Below are positions 9,326-19,892 of a stretch of DNA of 64,000 nt, piece by piece. The notes beneath the pieces were generated by a model. The model saw only the letters and a program-made list of their open reading frames with translations, did not search any database and had not been told where the DNA came from. Source of the DNA: Pelagibacteraceae bacterium (lineage in GTDB: Bacteria > Pseudomonadota > Alphaproteobacteria > Pelagibacterales > Pelagibacteraceae); assembly GCA_002704145.1 (NCBI GenBank), contig PAFH01000016.1:67560-131559 (forward strand). The letters are read 5' to 3'. The stretch's first letter is position 1. Every line of letters starts with the position of its first letter. Both the position numbers and the translations under genes were made by a program.

Positions 9326-10349
9326 CTCATTAATAGTTATTTTTACATTTTTACTAAATACACTTTACGCCTCATCTATTCCTAAAGGTGTTAATGATTT
9401 TGGTTTAATTTCTCTCATGTATCATAGGTTTGAAGAAAATAAGTATCCATCAACAAATATTAAGATGGATGACTTTAAAAAACAATTAGAAATAATCGAA
9501 AAAAAAGAAATAAGTTTTATTAATCCTAAACATTTTGAGAAAAGCCTTAAAAATGACAAGAATAAACAAAAATTATTACTCACTATAGATGACGGTTTTT
9601 TGTCGTTTTATCAAAATGCTTGGCCAATTCTTAAAGAGAAAAGAATTCCTTTTATTTTATTTGTTAGCACAAGAGAGGTTGGTGCTTACAACTATATGAA
9701 CTGGGATCAAATTAAAGAGTTATATAAAGAGGATTTTGTAGAAATTGGTAATCATAGTCACTCACATGAATATTTAGTAAATGAAGATAATCAAATCATC
9801 AAAGAAGATATATTAAAATCTATAAAAATTTTTGAAAAAGAGCTTGGAGTAAACTCTAAGTTTTTTTCTTACCCTTTTGGAGAATATAGTTTAGAATTTA
9901 AAAATATTATAAAAGAACTTGGTTTTAAATATGCTTTTGGACAACACTCTGGGGTAATCGATGAAACAAAAGATCTTTATGAGTTACCGCGATTTCCAAT
10001 TAATGAAAAATATGGAGAAATAAAAAGATTTAATACTTTGATCAAAACGTTACCTTTTAAATATAAAAAGATTATTCCAAACGAAAAATATTTAACTTCA
10101 TCAAATAATCCACCTGACGTTAAAATAGAATTTTTTGAAAATATTGAAAATCTAGACAAAATTAACTGTTATTCTAATGAAGGTAATAATTGGCATAAAT
10201 CAAAAATAAATTTTGTTAATTCTCATATTTTAAAGATTACATTAAGTGAAAAATTTCAAGGAGAAAGAGGAAGAATAAACTGCTCATTAAGAGAGGATGG
10301 AGGATATTGGCGCTGGCTTGGAATTCAATTTGTTATTGCTGATAATTAA
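9294..10349 (+). CDS. Polysaccharide deacetylase family protein (CE4-like), exported
   Basis: The start is a GTG followed by a signal peptide (hydrophobic about residues 8-25, then Tyr-Ala-Ser). The CE4/NodB-type deacetylase domain shows LMYHRF, the catalytic/metal TIDDG motif (Asp99-Asp100) and GNHSHSH (His154, 156, 158). These enzymes remove acetyl groups from peptidoglycan, chitin-like or exopolysaccharide sugars outside the cytoplasm. The last ~120 residues have no motif I recognise. It is divergent from tsaB, overlapping its start by 32 bases, and converges with the glucosaminidase gene two bases away, so a joint cell-wall role is possible but unproven. Confidence 0.85.
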   Translation: MQLIIKKSFIISLIVIFTFLLNTLYASSIPKGVNDFGLISLMYHRFEENKYPSTNIKMDDFKKQLEIIEKKEISFINPKHFEKSLKNDKNKQKLLLTIDDGFLSFYQNAWPILKEKRIPFILFVSTREVGAYNYMNWDQIKELYKEDFVEIGNHSHSHEYLVNEDNQIIKEDILKSIKIFEKELGVNSKFFSYPFGEYSLEFKNIIKELGFKYAFGQHSGVIDETKDLYELPRFPINEKYGEIKRFNTLIKTLPFKYKKIIPNEKYLTSSNNPPDVKIEFFENIENLDKINCYSNEGNNWHKSKINFVNSHILKITLSEKFQGERGRINCSLREDGGYWRWLGIQFVIADN

Positions 10350-10351
10350 AA

Positions 10352-11872
10352 TTATAAGTTGAGCTCTCTTTTTTCTATGGACTTTTCTAGACTTACAAAA
10401 TCAAAATCCATCAATCTGTTTTGATTAATAATTTTTTCTAAAATTTTTGTATATTCTTGTCCAGTTTCTGCATAATTATCTAATGTTTTTGTTAAAGCTA
10501 ATCCTCTAATTTTTTTATTCTTTTTTCTTAATTCATATCGTTTCTCTCTAAATTGCTTATAACTCTTATGGGTATTAAGATTTTTTTTATAAGACTTTAC
10601 TGAAGCTCGTAATATTGGAAATCGTAAAATTTTATGTTTTTTTGATTTGTCTTTAAGTAAAGGTTCTATACCCTTTCCTGTCCAAGTCCACTGCCCAAAA
10701 ATTGCATTGCCCTCTAAAGCAAATCTTGATGTTCCCCAACCACTTTCTTTGGCCGCCTGTGCTAAAGCTATTGATACAGGTATCATGTCCATTCGATTTT
10801 TTAATTCTTCAACGCTTCCTTTTTTAACTTTGTATTCTAAAAACTTTTGTCTTAACCATTGTTTTTCATCATCAGTAGTAATTTTTCTTTTAGTTATCTT
10901 ATTTAGTTTAAACCTATCGTCTAAAATTTTTTCATTTTCTGCTACTATAAGTGGCAAAACAATTTTTATAAAAGTTTCTTTCTTAAGTTTTACGCTTTGA
11001 ATTTCATCTAAATCTTTAGGGAATTGAGTAAAATAAATTGGTTTTACCTTTTTTTCAAATCTCACTTTTTTCAAATCATATTCTACATCATCAAATAAGT
11101 TTAAAACTGTTTGAGTCTTTAGGTTTAAATCTGGTAAAATTACCTCTGAAACTTTTTCTCTTTTTTTAACTTCTTTTTTTGCCTTTGCTTTTAATTCTGG
11201 TTTTTCTATATCTTTATCCTTTTTTACATTAGGTTTTATTTTTTTAACTTCTTTTTTTTCATCTGTTTGATCTTTTTTTATTTTTTTATCATCTAGAACT
11301 ACTAGTTCATTATTTTGATTTCCTAATTTTTTAAATGTAATAACACCAGATGAAATAATAGTAATAGTTCCAATAACTAAAAAAAAGCCTATTACCACTT
11401 TACTGGCTTTTACACTACTTACCTTGTGATTATATATTGCATTAAATATATTTGTAAAAAAATCTGTAAAAAAATTATAATAAGTTTTACCTAATTTAGG
11501 AATTATATTTAAAAAAGCTAAACCTGCTTTTCCTGATGATCTCCATAGATTTAAAAAAAAAGTTATTATGGATCTAGAGCTATCTTCTTTGAAATAACCA
11601 ATTTTTCTTGACAACTTTGAAACGGTTTTAGAACTATCTTCTTTAAAATCATCAATTTTTTTTGAAACTTTAAATAATGGTTTTGTAAAATTTTCTTTAA
11701 AAAAACTAGTATTAAAATCTTTAGGAATTATAATCTTGTTTTTTCTAAGAATTAATTCTAATTGTCCAGTGGTTAAATTCTTTTTATTATTTATGTATTC
11801 TTGTACTTCTTTAACACTATAAATTTGAGCTAATTCAAGTAGTTTATCTCTATAAGATAATCTCTTTTTCAT
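10352..11872 (-). CDS. Membrane-anchored glucosaminidase (Bax-like) with basic N-terminal region
   Basis: The C-terminal ~150 residues are a glucosaminidase domain like E. coli Bax: SIALAQAAKESGWGTSRFALEGN with likely catalytic Glu376, then GNAIFGQW. It probably cleaves glycan strands of peptidoglycan. A single membrane span lies at about 158-180, preceded by a 150-residue cytoplasmic part and followed by a lysine-rich linker (about 195-245). The N-terminal part holds a tandem repeat, KKIDDFKEDSS (71-81) and RKIGYFKEDSS (89-99). It is the last gene of a murJ-trpS-nfu-glucosaminidase run. Confidence 0.85.
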   Translation of the reverse strand: MKKRLSYRDKLLELAQIYSVKEVQEYINNKKNLTTGQLELILRKNKIIIPKDFNTSFFKENFTKPLFKVSKKIDDFKEDSSKTVSKLSRKIGYFKEDSSRSIITFFLNLWRSSGKAGLAFLNIIPKLGKTYYNFFTDFFTNIFNAIYNHKVSSVKASKVVIGFFLVIGTITIISSGVITFKKLGNQNNELVVLDDKKIKKDQTDEKKEVKKIKPNVKKDKDIEKPELKAKAKKEVKKREKVSEVILPDLNLKTQTVLNLFDDVEYDLKKVRFEKKVKPIYFTQFPKDLDEIQSVKLKKETFIKIVLPLIVAENEKILDDRFKLNKITKRKITTDDEKQWLRQKFLEYKVKKGSVEELKNRMDMIPVSIALAQAAKESGWGTSRFALEGNAIFGQWTWTGKGIEPLLKDKSKKHKILRFPILRASVKSYKKNLNTHKSYKQFREKRYELRKKNKKIRGLALTKTLDNYAETGQEYTKILEKIINQNRLMDFDFVSLEKSIEKRELNL

Positions 11873-11877
11873 TTTTG

Positions 11878-12426
11878 TTATATAGCCTCCACCGAATTAA
11901 CTTCTTTAACATAATGTTTTAAAAGGTTTTGAACACCTTGTTTCAATGTCATTAAAGAACTTGGACAACCCGAGCAGCTTCCCTGTAATTCAACTTTTAC
12001 TATTCCATTCGAAAAAGATTTGAATTTAATGTCCCCACCATCTCTTGCTACGGCTGGTCTAATTTTTGTATCTAAAACATCAATAATCTTTTGGACAATC
12101 TCATCGCTATCATCATTAGCTTTGACTTCCTTTAATTCTTTTTTTAAAATGGGATCTTTATTTTTTTCAAAATAATTATTCAAGTGTGAAATAACCATTG
12201 GTTTTAATTCGTTCCAAGAAATGTCTTTTGTTTTTTTCACTGATAAAAAATTTTCAGCTAACAAAACTAGTTCCACTCCTTTAAATCCTAATAATTCTTT
12301 AACAAATGAATTGGATATCTTATTAATTTCTTTTTTTTGGAATTCTTCTGTTCCAGCAACAGAAATAGTCTTTTCAGACAAAAATTTTAGAGAGTCAGGG
12401 TTGGGTGTTGGTTCTGTTTGGATCAT
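11878..12426 (-). CDS. NifU-like iron-sulfur cluster carrier (Nfu type)
   Basis: Nfu proteins accept Fe-S clusters from the assembly scaffold and hand them to client enzymes. The N-terminal Nfu_N domain starts at once (QTEPTPNPDSLKF). The C-terminal NifU domain has ARDGGDIKF and the cluster-binding CxxC in GSCSGCPSS. At 182 residues it matches the alphaproteobacterial/mitochondrial NFU1 form. Likely clients in this window are MiaB and Nth. It is 15 bases downstream of trpS and five bases upstream of the glucosaminidase gene. Confidence 0.93.
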   Translation of the reverse strand: MIQTEPTPNPDSLKFLSEKTISVAGTEEFQKKEINKISNSFVKELLGFKGVELVLLAENFLSVKKTKDISWNELKPMVISHLNNYFEKNKDPILKKELKEVKANDDSDEIVQKIIDVLDTKIRPAVARDGGDIKFKSFSNGIVKVELQGSCSGCPSSLMTLKQGVQNLLKHYVKEVNSVEAI

Positions 12427-12441
12427 ATATTTTATTTTATA

Positions 12442-13446
12442 TTATAGTAAACCAACTTTTTCACGTATATTTTTAAGGTTCTCCTCAGCTATAATTCTAG
12501 CTTTTTCAGCACCTTTTTTTAGAATATTGGCTAAATGCGTCTTATCGCCCATCAATTTTTTGATTTCTTTTCCAACTGGACAAATTTCGCTCACTAATAG
12601 GTCTGTAAGTTTACTTTTAATGTAGGAGTATTCTTTTCCGGACATCTCTTTTAAAACGTTTTCTAAATTAGTTTTTGAAACCTCTGAGTATATATTCAAT
12701 AAATTATATGCCTCTGGTTTGTTTTCTAAAGATTTTTGATTATCTGGAATCGTATCAGAGTCTGATTTTGCTTTTTTAATCTTTTTTACAATGTCTTCAG
12801 CGCTATCTTTAAGATTAATACGAGAATAATCTGACACATCAGATTTGCTCATTTTTTTTGTTCCATCTCTTAAGCTCATTACTCTTGAAATATTTTTTAG
12901 AATTAGTGGTTCGGGCAATGGGAAAAAGCCTTCACAATTAAAATCTTTGTTAAATTTCATTGCAATATCTCTAGATAACTCCAGGTGCTGTTTCTGATCT
13001 GCGCCAACAGGCACATGTGTTGCTTTGTATAACAAAATATCTGCTGCCATTAAATTGGGATAAATGTAAAGACCTACGCTAGCTTTTTCTTTCTCGGAGC
13101 CAGCTTTATCTTTAAATTGTGTCATTCTATTTAGCCAACCCATTCTTGATACACAGTTAAAAATCCAAGCTAATTCTGCATGACCTGAAATTGAAGATTG
13201 ATTAAAAATAATACTTTTGGATGGATCTAATCCTGAGGCAATAAATCCGGCTGTAGTTTCTAAAATATTTTTTTTAAGTTCTTCCGGTTTTTGAAAAACT
13301 GTTATTGCATGCAAATCTACAACACAATAAATACATTCAAGTTCTTTTTGAAGTGAAACAAAATTTTTAAGTGCACCTAAATAATTACCTAAATGTAGAT
13401 TACCAGTAGGTTGAACGCCGGAAAATACTAATTTTTTATTACTCAT
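12442..13446 (-). CDS. trpS: Tryptophanyl-tRNA synthetase
   Basis: TrpS is a class I aminoacyl-tRNA synthetase that charges tRNA-Trp. The ATP-site signatures are a HIGH-like motif in [15 protein letters not shown] at the N terminus and KMSKSD in the middle, and the adenine-site region includes [18 protein letters not shown]. At 334 residues it has the bacterial length. It lies one base downstream of murJ, so translational coupling is likely. Confidence 0.98.
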   Translation of the reverse strand: MSNKKLVFSGVQPTGNLHLGNYLGALKNFVSLQKELECIYCVVDLHAITVFQKPEELKKNILETTAGFIASGLDPSKSIIFNQSSISGHAELAWIFNCVSRMGWLNRMTQFKDKAGSEKEKASVGLYIYPNLMAADILLYKATHVPVGADQKQHLELSRDIAMKFNKDFNCEGFFPLPEPLILKNISRVMSLRDGTKKMSKSDVSDYSRINLKDSAEDIVKKIKKAKSDSDTIPDNQKSLENKPEAYNLLNIYSEVSKTNLENVLKEMSGKEYSYIKSKLTDLLVSEICPVGKEIKKLMGDKTHLANILKKGAEKARIIAEENLKNIREKVGLL

Positions 13447-13447
13447 T

Positions 13448-14974
13448 TTAACCCGTTTTAAAATTATTTTTTTTTAATACTCCAGTTAAATAACACGATA
13501 TCAAATAAACACTTGTAACAAAACAAACAATTATGACTAAATAAACAAATTTATATTTAAAGGTATATTCTAAATAACTTGAATAATGATCTAAAGTGAA
13601 AACTAATAGAAATGACATCAAAATTGTTGAAAAAATTATTTTCAAAATACTATGAGTTAAATATTTTTTAAGGAGTAAATAATTATTCATATTAAGCAAA
13701 AAAACGTAGGTTAAAACACCAACCCATGTAGATAATGATGTCGCAATAGGAATTATAATAAATCCAACTTCACTAAAAAAAGTTAAACTAACTACAATAT
13801 TTACTAATACTATAAAACAGGAAATGTAGAATGGTATTTTTGTATTATTTCTTGCAAAAAAGAAATTAGATAAAATTTTTACTAATGCAAAAGCTGGAAT
13901 ACCATAACCGAAATATTTTAAAGCAGAGGCTGTCTTATCAATGTCTTCTAAACTGAAAGACCCGTATCCAAACAGAGCACTTACAATTTCATCTGAAGCT
14001 AAGATTAAACCTAAACTAGCTGGTATTGATAATAAAAGCGAAAGTTCAATCGATTTACTTTGTATACTAGATATCTTTGAAATATTTTTTTGTTTAAATG
14101 CTCTCGATAGAATTGGCAAAGAAACAGTACCTACTGCAACACCCGCTATTGCAAGATTAATTTGATAAATTCGATCAGCATAATACAAGTAAGATACTGC
14201 ACTAGCCTCAAAAGAAGCAATGATTGTTCCTACTAAAATGTTTATCTGCGTGACGCCTGAGGACAAAATACTAGGAAGTAGTTTTTGAAAAAAAAATTTT
14301 ACTTTTTTACTTAGTTTAACTCTAAATTTAAAAGATGGCTTGTAATATTTTGTAGTAAAAAATATTAAGAAAAATAATTGAATTATTCCTGCTAAAGTTA
14401 CTCCATATGATAGTTGCTCGGCAAAGTTTAAATTTAAAGCATAAGAGATTAATAAACTCAATATTAAGACTAAGTTAAGAATTATTGGGGCTGCGGCTGC
14501 GGCTGCAAATTTATTATTTGAATTTAGGATTCCCGAAAAAAACGATGAAAGACTTACAAATAATAAAAAAGGAAATGTTATTCTTGTAAATTCTACAGCA
14601 AGATTAAATTTTTGAGTATTTTCAAAAAAACCAGGTGCTATTAAATAAACAATAAAAGGAGTGAATATTTCAACCATTAAAACTATAAATATTAGAGCTA
14701 AAATTAATGAACTAAAAACTTCATCTGCAAATTTTTTACCTCTTTTCTTGCTTTCTATCTTTTCTGAAGAATAACTTGGTATGAATGCCGCATTAAAAGT
14801 TCCCTCTCCAAATAATCTTCTGAATGTGTTTGGAAGTCTAAAAGCAACAAAAAAAGCATCTGCAAAGATTGATGCCCCTAAAAATATTGCAATTAATATA
14901 TCTCTGAGATAGCCTAAAATTCTACTTATTAAAGTAAAAAAACTAAAAATAAATGTAGATGACAATAGGTTCAT
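13448..14974 (-). CDS. murJ: Lipid II flippase MurJ
   Basis: MurJ flips lipid II across the inner membrane during peptidoglycan synthesis. The 508-residue protein is hydrophobic throughout with about 14 membrane spans. It shows the conserved N-terminal [19 protein letters not shown] and [22 protein letters not shown], both hallmarks of MviN/MurJ. It heads the minus-strand run with trpS and is divergent from maeB across 76 bases. Confidence 0.96.
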   Translation of the reverse strand: MNLLSSTFIFSFFTLISRILGYLRDILIAIFLGASIFADAFFVAFRLPNTFRRLFGEGTFNAAFIPSYSSEKIESKKRGKKFADEVFSSLILALIFIVLMVEIFTPFIVYLIAPGFFENTQKFNLAVEFTRITFPFLLFVSLSSFFSGILNSNNKFAAAAAAPIILNLVLILSLLISYALNLNFAEQLSYGVTLAGIIQLFFLIFFTTKYYKPSFKFRVKLSKKVKFFFQKLLPSILSSGVTQINILVGTIIASFEASAVSYLYYADRIYQINLAIAGVAVGTVSLPILSRAFKQKNISKISSIQSKSIELSLLLSIPASLGLILASDEIVSALFGYGSFSLEDIDKTASALKYFGYGIPAFALVKILSNFFFARNNTKIPFYISCFIVLVNIVVSLTFFSEVGFIIIPIATSLSTWVGVLTYVFLLNMNNYLLLKKYLTHSILKIIFSTILMSFLLVFTLDHYSSYLEYTFKYKFVYLVIIVCFVTSVYLISCYLTGVLKKNNFKTG

Positions 14975-15050
14975 ATAAATTCTAAATTAAGCCACAAATA
15001 ACAAATAAATAATGCAATATTATCAGTTATATTACATACACATAATTTAA

Positions 15051-17333
15051 ATGACAAAAAAATCAAAAATTGATCATTATTCAGATAAAGAAGCTCTTGA
15101 TTTTCATATAAAAGGAAAGTCCGGCAAAATTGAGATAAGTTCCTCAAAACCACTCACAACTAAAAGAGACTTGTCACTTGCTTATTCTCCAGGCGTTGCT
15201 GCTCCAGTGAAGGAAATATCTAAAAACCCAGAACTAGCATATGACTACACAAGTAAAGGAAATTTAGTAGCAGTCATCAGTAATGGATCTGCTATTTTAG
15301 GCTTAGGTAACCTTGGATCTCTTGCTTCTAAACCAGTAATGGAAGGTAAATCTGTACTATTTAAAAGATTTGCAGACATAGACTCGATTGATATTGAAAT
15401 CGATAGCAACGATAATAATTCGATAATAGAAACTATTAAAAATATTAGCGGTACATTTGGAGGTATTAATCTTGAAGATATTGCTGCACCTGATTGTTTT
15501 ATAATTGAGCAAAAATTAAAAGAAGTTTTAGATATTCCTATTTTTCATGATGATCAACATGGTACAGCTATAATTACTCTAGCTGCTCTTATTAATGCTT
15601 TGGATATTTCAAAAAAGAAAATAGAAGAAGTCAAGATAGTCATTAACGGTGCGGGAGCATCAGCTCAAGCATGTACTAGTCTATTTAAAAGTTCTGGGGT
15701 AAAAAATGAAAATATTATTATGTGTGATAGCAAAGGCGTAATTTATAAAGGTAGGAAAAATATTGATCAATTTAAATCATCTTTTGCATCAGAAACTAAA
15801 ATAAGAACTTTAGAAGAAGCAATGAAAGATGCAGATGTATTTTTAGGTTTATCTGCAAAAGATGTAGTTACTAAGAATATGGTAAAATCTATGGCAAAAA
15901 ATCCTATTATTTTTGCATGCGCAAATCCTGATCCTGAAATTAAACCCGAGCTTATTATTGAAATAAGATCTGATGCAATAATAGCAACTGGGAGATCAGA
16001 TTATCCTAATCAAGTTAATAACCTAATAGGTTTCCCTTATATTTTTAGAGGCGCGTTAGATGTTAGGGCTAAGGAGATAAATGAAGAAATGAAAGTTGCA
16101 GCTGCTAAAGCTATCGCGTTATTAGCAAGAGAGGATGTGCCGGATGAAGTTGTTTCTGCTTACGGGGGTGATAGACCAAAGTATGGAAAAGAATATATTA
16201 TTCCTTCAACTTTTGATCCTAGATTAATTAGTGTGATACCTTTAGCTGTTGCCAAAGCAGCTATAAAAACTGGAGTGGCTAGGAAAAAAATTGAAGACTT
16301 TGAAAATTATAAAGATCAATTAACAAACCGTTTAGATCCTTCAATGTCTTTAATGCAGGGAATAAATGCAAAAGTAAGAAAAAATCCAAAAAGAGTTATA
16401 TTTGCTGAAGGAGAAGACGAAAATATGTTAAAGGCGGCAATTGAATTTAAGAAAAATAAGCTAGGCACTCCAATATTAATTGGAACTGAAAAAAGAATTA
16501 AAGAACAATTGAAAAAAATAGGATTAGATGAAAATCATAAAATTGAGATAGTCAATTCAACAGATAAAACAAAAAGAGAGAAATACGTTAAACATCTATA
16601 TACAAAACTACAAAGAGAAGGTCAGTTAGAAAGAGATGTCGATCGTTTAGTCAGAAATGATCGTATTGCATGGGGATCATCAATGATAGCATGTAAAGAT
16701 GCTGATGCTATGGTGACAGGCAATATTAGACATTACGCTGCTTCTATTAATAAACTTAAAAAAGTAGTTGATCCAAGACCAGGTGAAGCAATTTTTGGAA
16801 TGACTATGATAAATGCAAAAGGAAAGACTATTCTTGTTGCTGATACAAATGTACAAGACTTTCCATCTGCAGAAAGATTAGTAGTTGTTTCTAAATCTTG
16901 CGTGAGAGTTGCCAGATTATTTGGTTTTGATCCAAAAGTTGCTTTTCTCTCTCATTCGACTTTTGGAAATCCAGTTTCCAAAAATACAAAACATGTGAGG
17001 GATGCTATAAATTTTTTAAAAAAAGAAAAAGTTGATTTTGATTTTGATGGAGAAATGCAGCCAGATGTGGCCTTAAACCCAATTTACCAAGAAACATATC
17101 CTTTCTCTAAAATTGTTGGAAGAGCAAATATTTTAATCATGCCAGCATTACATAGTGCAGCGATTTCAACAAAGTTAATGAAGGTATATGGTGGCGCGAA
17201 ATTGATTGGTCCTCTTTTAATAGGCCTGGGCCAACCTATTGAAGTTGCTCCCTTAAGGTCAAGTACTTCTGATATTTTAAATTTAGCCTCTATAGCTGCT
17301 TATTCAGCTGACATAATTGATTACTCAAATTAA
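15051..17333 (+). CDS. maeB: NADP-dependent malic enzyme with C-terminal phosphotransacetylase-like domain
   Basis: MaeB converts malate to pyruvate and CO2 with reduction of NADP, linking the TCA cycle to pyruvate and NADPH supply. The N-terminal ~430 residues are the malic enzyme (LAYSPGVAAPV, DIAAPDCFIIE, FHDDQHGTAI, a nucleotide-binding INGAGASAQACT). The C-terminal ~330 residues are the phosphotransacetylase-like regulatory domain usual in MaeB (KRVIFAEGEDENMLKA, SKSCVRVARLFGFDPKVAFLS). The 760-residue length is standard. Its 3' end overlaps the BON gene by 4 bases, tail to tail. Confidence 0.97.
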   Translation: MTKKSKIDHYSDKEALDFHIKGKSGKIEISSSKPLTTKRDLSLAYSPGVAAPVKEISKNPELAYDYTSKGNLVAVISNGSAILGLGNLGSLASKPVMEGKSVLFKRFADIDSIDIEIDSNDNNSIIETIKNISGTFGGINLEDIAAPDCFIIEQKLKEVLDIPIFHDDQHGTAIITLAALINALDISKKKIEEVKIVINGAGASAQACTSLFKSSGVKNENIIMCDSKGVIYKGRKNIDQFKSSFASETKIRTLEEAMKDADVFLGLSAKDVVTKNMVKSMAKNPIIFACANPDPEIKPELIIEIRSDAIIATGRSDYPNQVNNLIGFPYIFRGALDVRAKEINEEMKVAAAKAIALLAREDVPDEVVSAYGGDRPKYGKEYIIPSTFDPRLISVIPLAVAKAAIKTGVARKKIEDFENYKDQLTNRLDPSMSLMQGINAKVRKNPKRVIFAEGEDENMLKAAIEFKKNKLGTPILIGTEKRIKEQLKKIGLDENHKIEIVNSTDKTKREKYVKHLYTKLQREGQLERDVDRLVRNDRIAWGSSMIACKDADAMVTGNIRHYAASINKLKKVVDPRPGEAIFGMTMINAKGKTILVADTNVQDFPSAERLVVVSKSCVRVARLFGFDPKVAFLSHSTFGNPVSKNTKHVRDAINFLKKEKVDFDFDGEMQPDVALNPIYQETYPFSKIVGRANILIMPALHSAAISTKLMKVYGGAKLIGPLLIGLGQPIEVAPLRSSTSDILNLASIAAYSADIIDYSN

Positions 17334-17911
17334 AGTTTACTTCTGCTTAAATCAGAAGCTAAATAAATTGATGGTATAATTTCTTCCACATCATATATTT
17401 TGTTAGCTTCTTTCATAACTTCTTTTTTTTCGTCTTTGTCCATAGCAATGCCAAAAATATATATAGTTTTATTAATAGTTTCTAAAGTATAATTTCTTGA
17501 TTTGGTTTTTTTATTAAATATTAAGGCTGATCTAAGTTGACTTGTAATTAATATATCTTTTGCAGTGCTCTTAAAGTTGCTCTGTCCTTTTATTGTTATT
17601 GCGTTTTTTACTGATCTAACTCCTTTTGTTTCCCACGCAAGCTTTGTAATAATGATTTTATCTTCTGGATCATCTACTTTGCCTGATAGAAAAATTCTTC
17701 CATCCAAAACTTCAGATTGAATGGTTAAAAAATATTTTTTATCAGTAAGCGCGAGTCTAGCCGTTAAATTTTTTTGCATTATAGTATCATCAATTTGCAT
17801 GCCAATTGTTCTAGGATCAAAAGTTATGTCTACACCAGTTCCAAATCGTGTAACAGAGGTGCAAGAAACAAATAGAAAAATTATGCTAAAACTAAGAATT
17901 TTCTTTATCAT
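17330..17911 (-). CDS. BON-domain lipoprotein (OsmY/DolP type)
   Basis: An N-terminal lipobox, FLFVSCTSV, predicts a lipid-anchored protein. Two BON-like repeats follow (roughly residues 45-115 and 120-190) with the pattern of DGRIFLSGKVDDPEDK and GVRSVKNAI in the first. BON proteins such as DolP and OsmY bind phospholipid and help keep the outer membrane intact. It overlaps the rsmI 3' end by 20 bases. In many proteobacteria rsmI and a BON lipoprotein are neighbours, which fits. Confidence 0.88.
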   Translation of the reverse strand: MIKKILSFSIIFLFVSCTSVTRFGTGVDITFDPRTIGMQIDDTIMQKNLTARLALTDKKYFLTIQSEVLDGRIFLSGKVDDPEDKIIITKLAWETKGVRSVKNAITIKGQSNFKSTAKDILITSQLRSALIFNKKTKSRNYTLETINKTIYIFGIAMDKDEKKEVMKEANKIYDVEEIIPSIYLASDLSRSKL

Positions 17912-18734
17912 TTTTAATTTTTAAACAAATTTGGTAAATCTTTTTTTTATTAATTTTTTCAGTTTTAAACAATAATTCCACTACATCTCTTAAACTATAT
18001 TTTTTAAGATATTTTTTTGCCTTTAAAATAATTTCTTCATTAATATTAATCTCATCTTTAGTTTTTTTTTCTGAAATTACAACTGTTAACTCACCTTTGA
18101 TTGGAGTTTTAAACGTCTCTATTGAATCTATATTATTTCTATAGAAAAGCTCATGTAATTTAGTAATTTCTTTAGCTATTAAAATCTTTCTGCCAAAAAA
18201 ATATTTTTTAAATTTTTGAAGATACAAATTAAGCTTTTTCGAAGGAATAAAAAAAATAATGGAAAAATTTATATTTTTGAGAGAAGATAATACTTTTTCT
18301 ATTTGATTTTCAGTTTTTGGTAAAAATCCATAAAAAAGAAATTGATCTTTAAATCCAGATACACTCATTGCTGCTGTTATAGATGATGCACCTGGGATAG
18401 GTATAATGTTAATACTGTTCTTGATGCAAGATTGAATTAACAATTTTCCAGGATCTGAAATTAAAGGAGTGCCTGCATCTGAGATCAAAGACAAAATTTT
18501 GCCTTCATTTAAATATTTTATAATTTTGTTTAGTTCTTTTTTTTCATTAAATTTATGATAAGGAATTAAGCTTTTTTTAATTTTTAAATGTCCAAGCAAT
18601 TTTATAGAATGACGCGTATCCTCACATAAAATTATGTCAGAATTTTTTAATACATTAATTGCTCTTAAAGTAATATCATCAAGATTTCCTATGGGGGTAG
18701 AAACAATATATAAGCTATGAGTTAATAGTTTCAT
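17892..18734 (-). CDS. rsmI: 16S rRNA (cytidine1402-2'-O)-methyltransferase
   Basis: RsmI methylates the ribose of C1402 in 16S rRNA using SAM. The 280-residue protein has the tetrapyrrole-methylase fold signatures SLYIVSTPIGNLDDITLRA at the N terminus, EDTRHS, and SDAGTPLISDPG near residue 85. It is divergent from the LpoA-like gene, with start codons only two bases apart, and is followed in the same direction by the BON lipoprotein gene. Confidence 0.96.
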   Translation of the reverse strand: MKLLTHSLYIVSTPIGNLDDITLRAINVLKNSDIILCEDTRHSIKLLGHLKIKKSLIPYHKFNEKKELNKIIKYLNEGKILSLISDAGTPLISDPGKLLIQSCIKNSINIIPIPGASSITAAMSVSGFKDQFLFYGFLPKTENQIEKVLSSLKNINFSIIFFIPSKKLNLYLQKFKKYFFGRKILIAKEITKLHELFYRNNIDSIETFKTPIKGELTVVISEKKTKDEININEEIILKAKKYLKKYSLRDVVELLFKTEKINKKKIYQICLKIKNDKENS

Positions 18735-18736
18735 TT

Positions 18737-19892
18737 ATGAAAAAAAAAAATTTACATTATAATAACTTATTTATTTATATTTTTTAATTCTAATCTGCTA
18801 AGTAATGAAAATAATAATTCATTAAAAATAGGTTTACTTGCTCCGTTAAGTGGTCAATATAAAGAACTTGGAAACTCAATGTTACACTCATTACAATTAG
18901 CTCTTAATGAAATTGGTGATAAGAATGTAAGCATTATACCTCAAGACTCTGGTTCTGATGATAAAAAGAAATTAAACAACGCAGTACAAGAACTTAAATC
19001 AAAAGGTGTAAATATTGTAATAGGACCAATTAATTACTCAGACTTTGATGAAGTAAAAAAGTTTAATGACATAACTTTTATATCTCCATCAAATATAAAT
19101 CCACAGTTTCAACAAAATATAATAAGTATAGGAATAAGTTTCGAGTCACAAATATTTGCATTAATAAAATTTATAAAAAAACAGAAAAAAAATAAAACCG
19201 TTATTTTAATTCCAGAAAATGAATATACAAATATGATTGAAAATAAATTAGATAAGTTAGAATTTAAAAACTATAGAATATTTAAATATAATCCTGATCC
19301 AAAAGTACTTACTGGAGAAATAGAGATTTTAACAAATTATTCACAAAGAAAAAAAAATTTAACACTAAGAAAGAAATTATTTGAAGATAAGGAAGACGAA
19401 CAATCAAAAAGGCAATTAGAAAAATTAGAACAAAAATATACACTTGGAGATGTCAATTTTGACTCGGTTATTATTATTGACTTTGGCAATAGCCTTAAAA
19501 GTGTTTTAACATCTTTGGTATTTACTGATGTTGACCAAAGAAAAGTATTATTTACTACGGTTAATCAATGGTTCGACGAAAGTATTTTTTATGAAAATTC
19601 AGTTAAAAAATTATATTACCCATCTGTAAATTATAAAGAGTTCAAAAAATATAAAGAGTCTTATTTTAAAACTTTTAAAAGTTTTCCTGGTGAGATTTCA
19701 ATTTTAGCTTACGATGCATTGGGATTAATTTATTACGTTTGGAAAAAAAACGGAAAAATTAATTCTGTAAATGATTTTTCTTTTAAAGGGAAAATTCGGG
19801 GTAAAATAGGTACATTTAGTTTTCAAAACAAAAAAATCACTCAAGATTTAGATATTTATAAAACCCAAAATAATAAATTTATAAAATTTTAA
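18737..19892 (+). CDS. Penicillin-binding-protein-activator-like periplasmic binding protein (frameshift in start region)
   Basis: The conserved body (from about 18825) begins with KIGLLAPLSGQYKELG and is a type-1 periplasmic-binding fold like LpoA/LppC or branched amino-acid binding proteins. Its position next to rsmI matches LpoA-type activators of penicillin-binding proteins. The ATG at 18737 is followed by eleven A's (18740-18750) and leads into the wrong frame. With ten A's it would read as a signal peptide (MKKKIYIIITYLF...) joined in frame to the body, giving about 384 residues. The first in-frame ATG otherwise is at 18879, inside the conserved domain and without a signal peptide. I therefore read this as one gene with a +1 base in the run. 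Confidence 0.75.

Noticed and set aside
14971..15153. Minus-strand ORF of 60 residues between murJ and maeB
   Set aside because: It overlaps the maeB start and has no family features; it is a by-product of the AT-rich gap.
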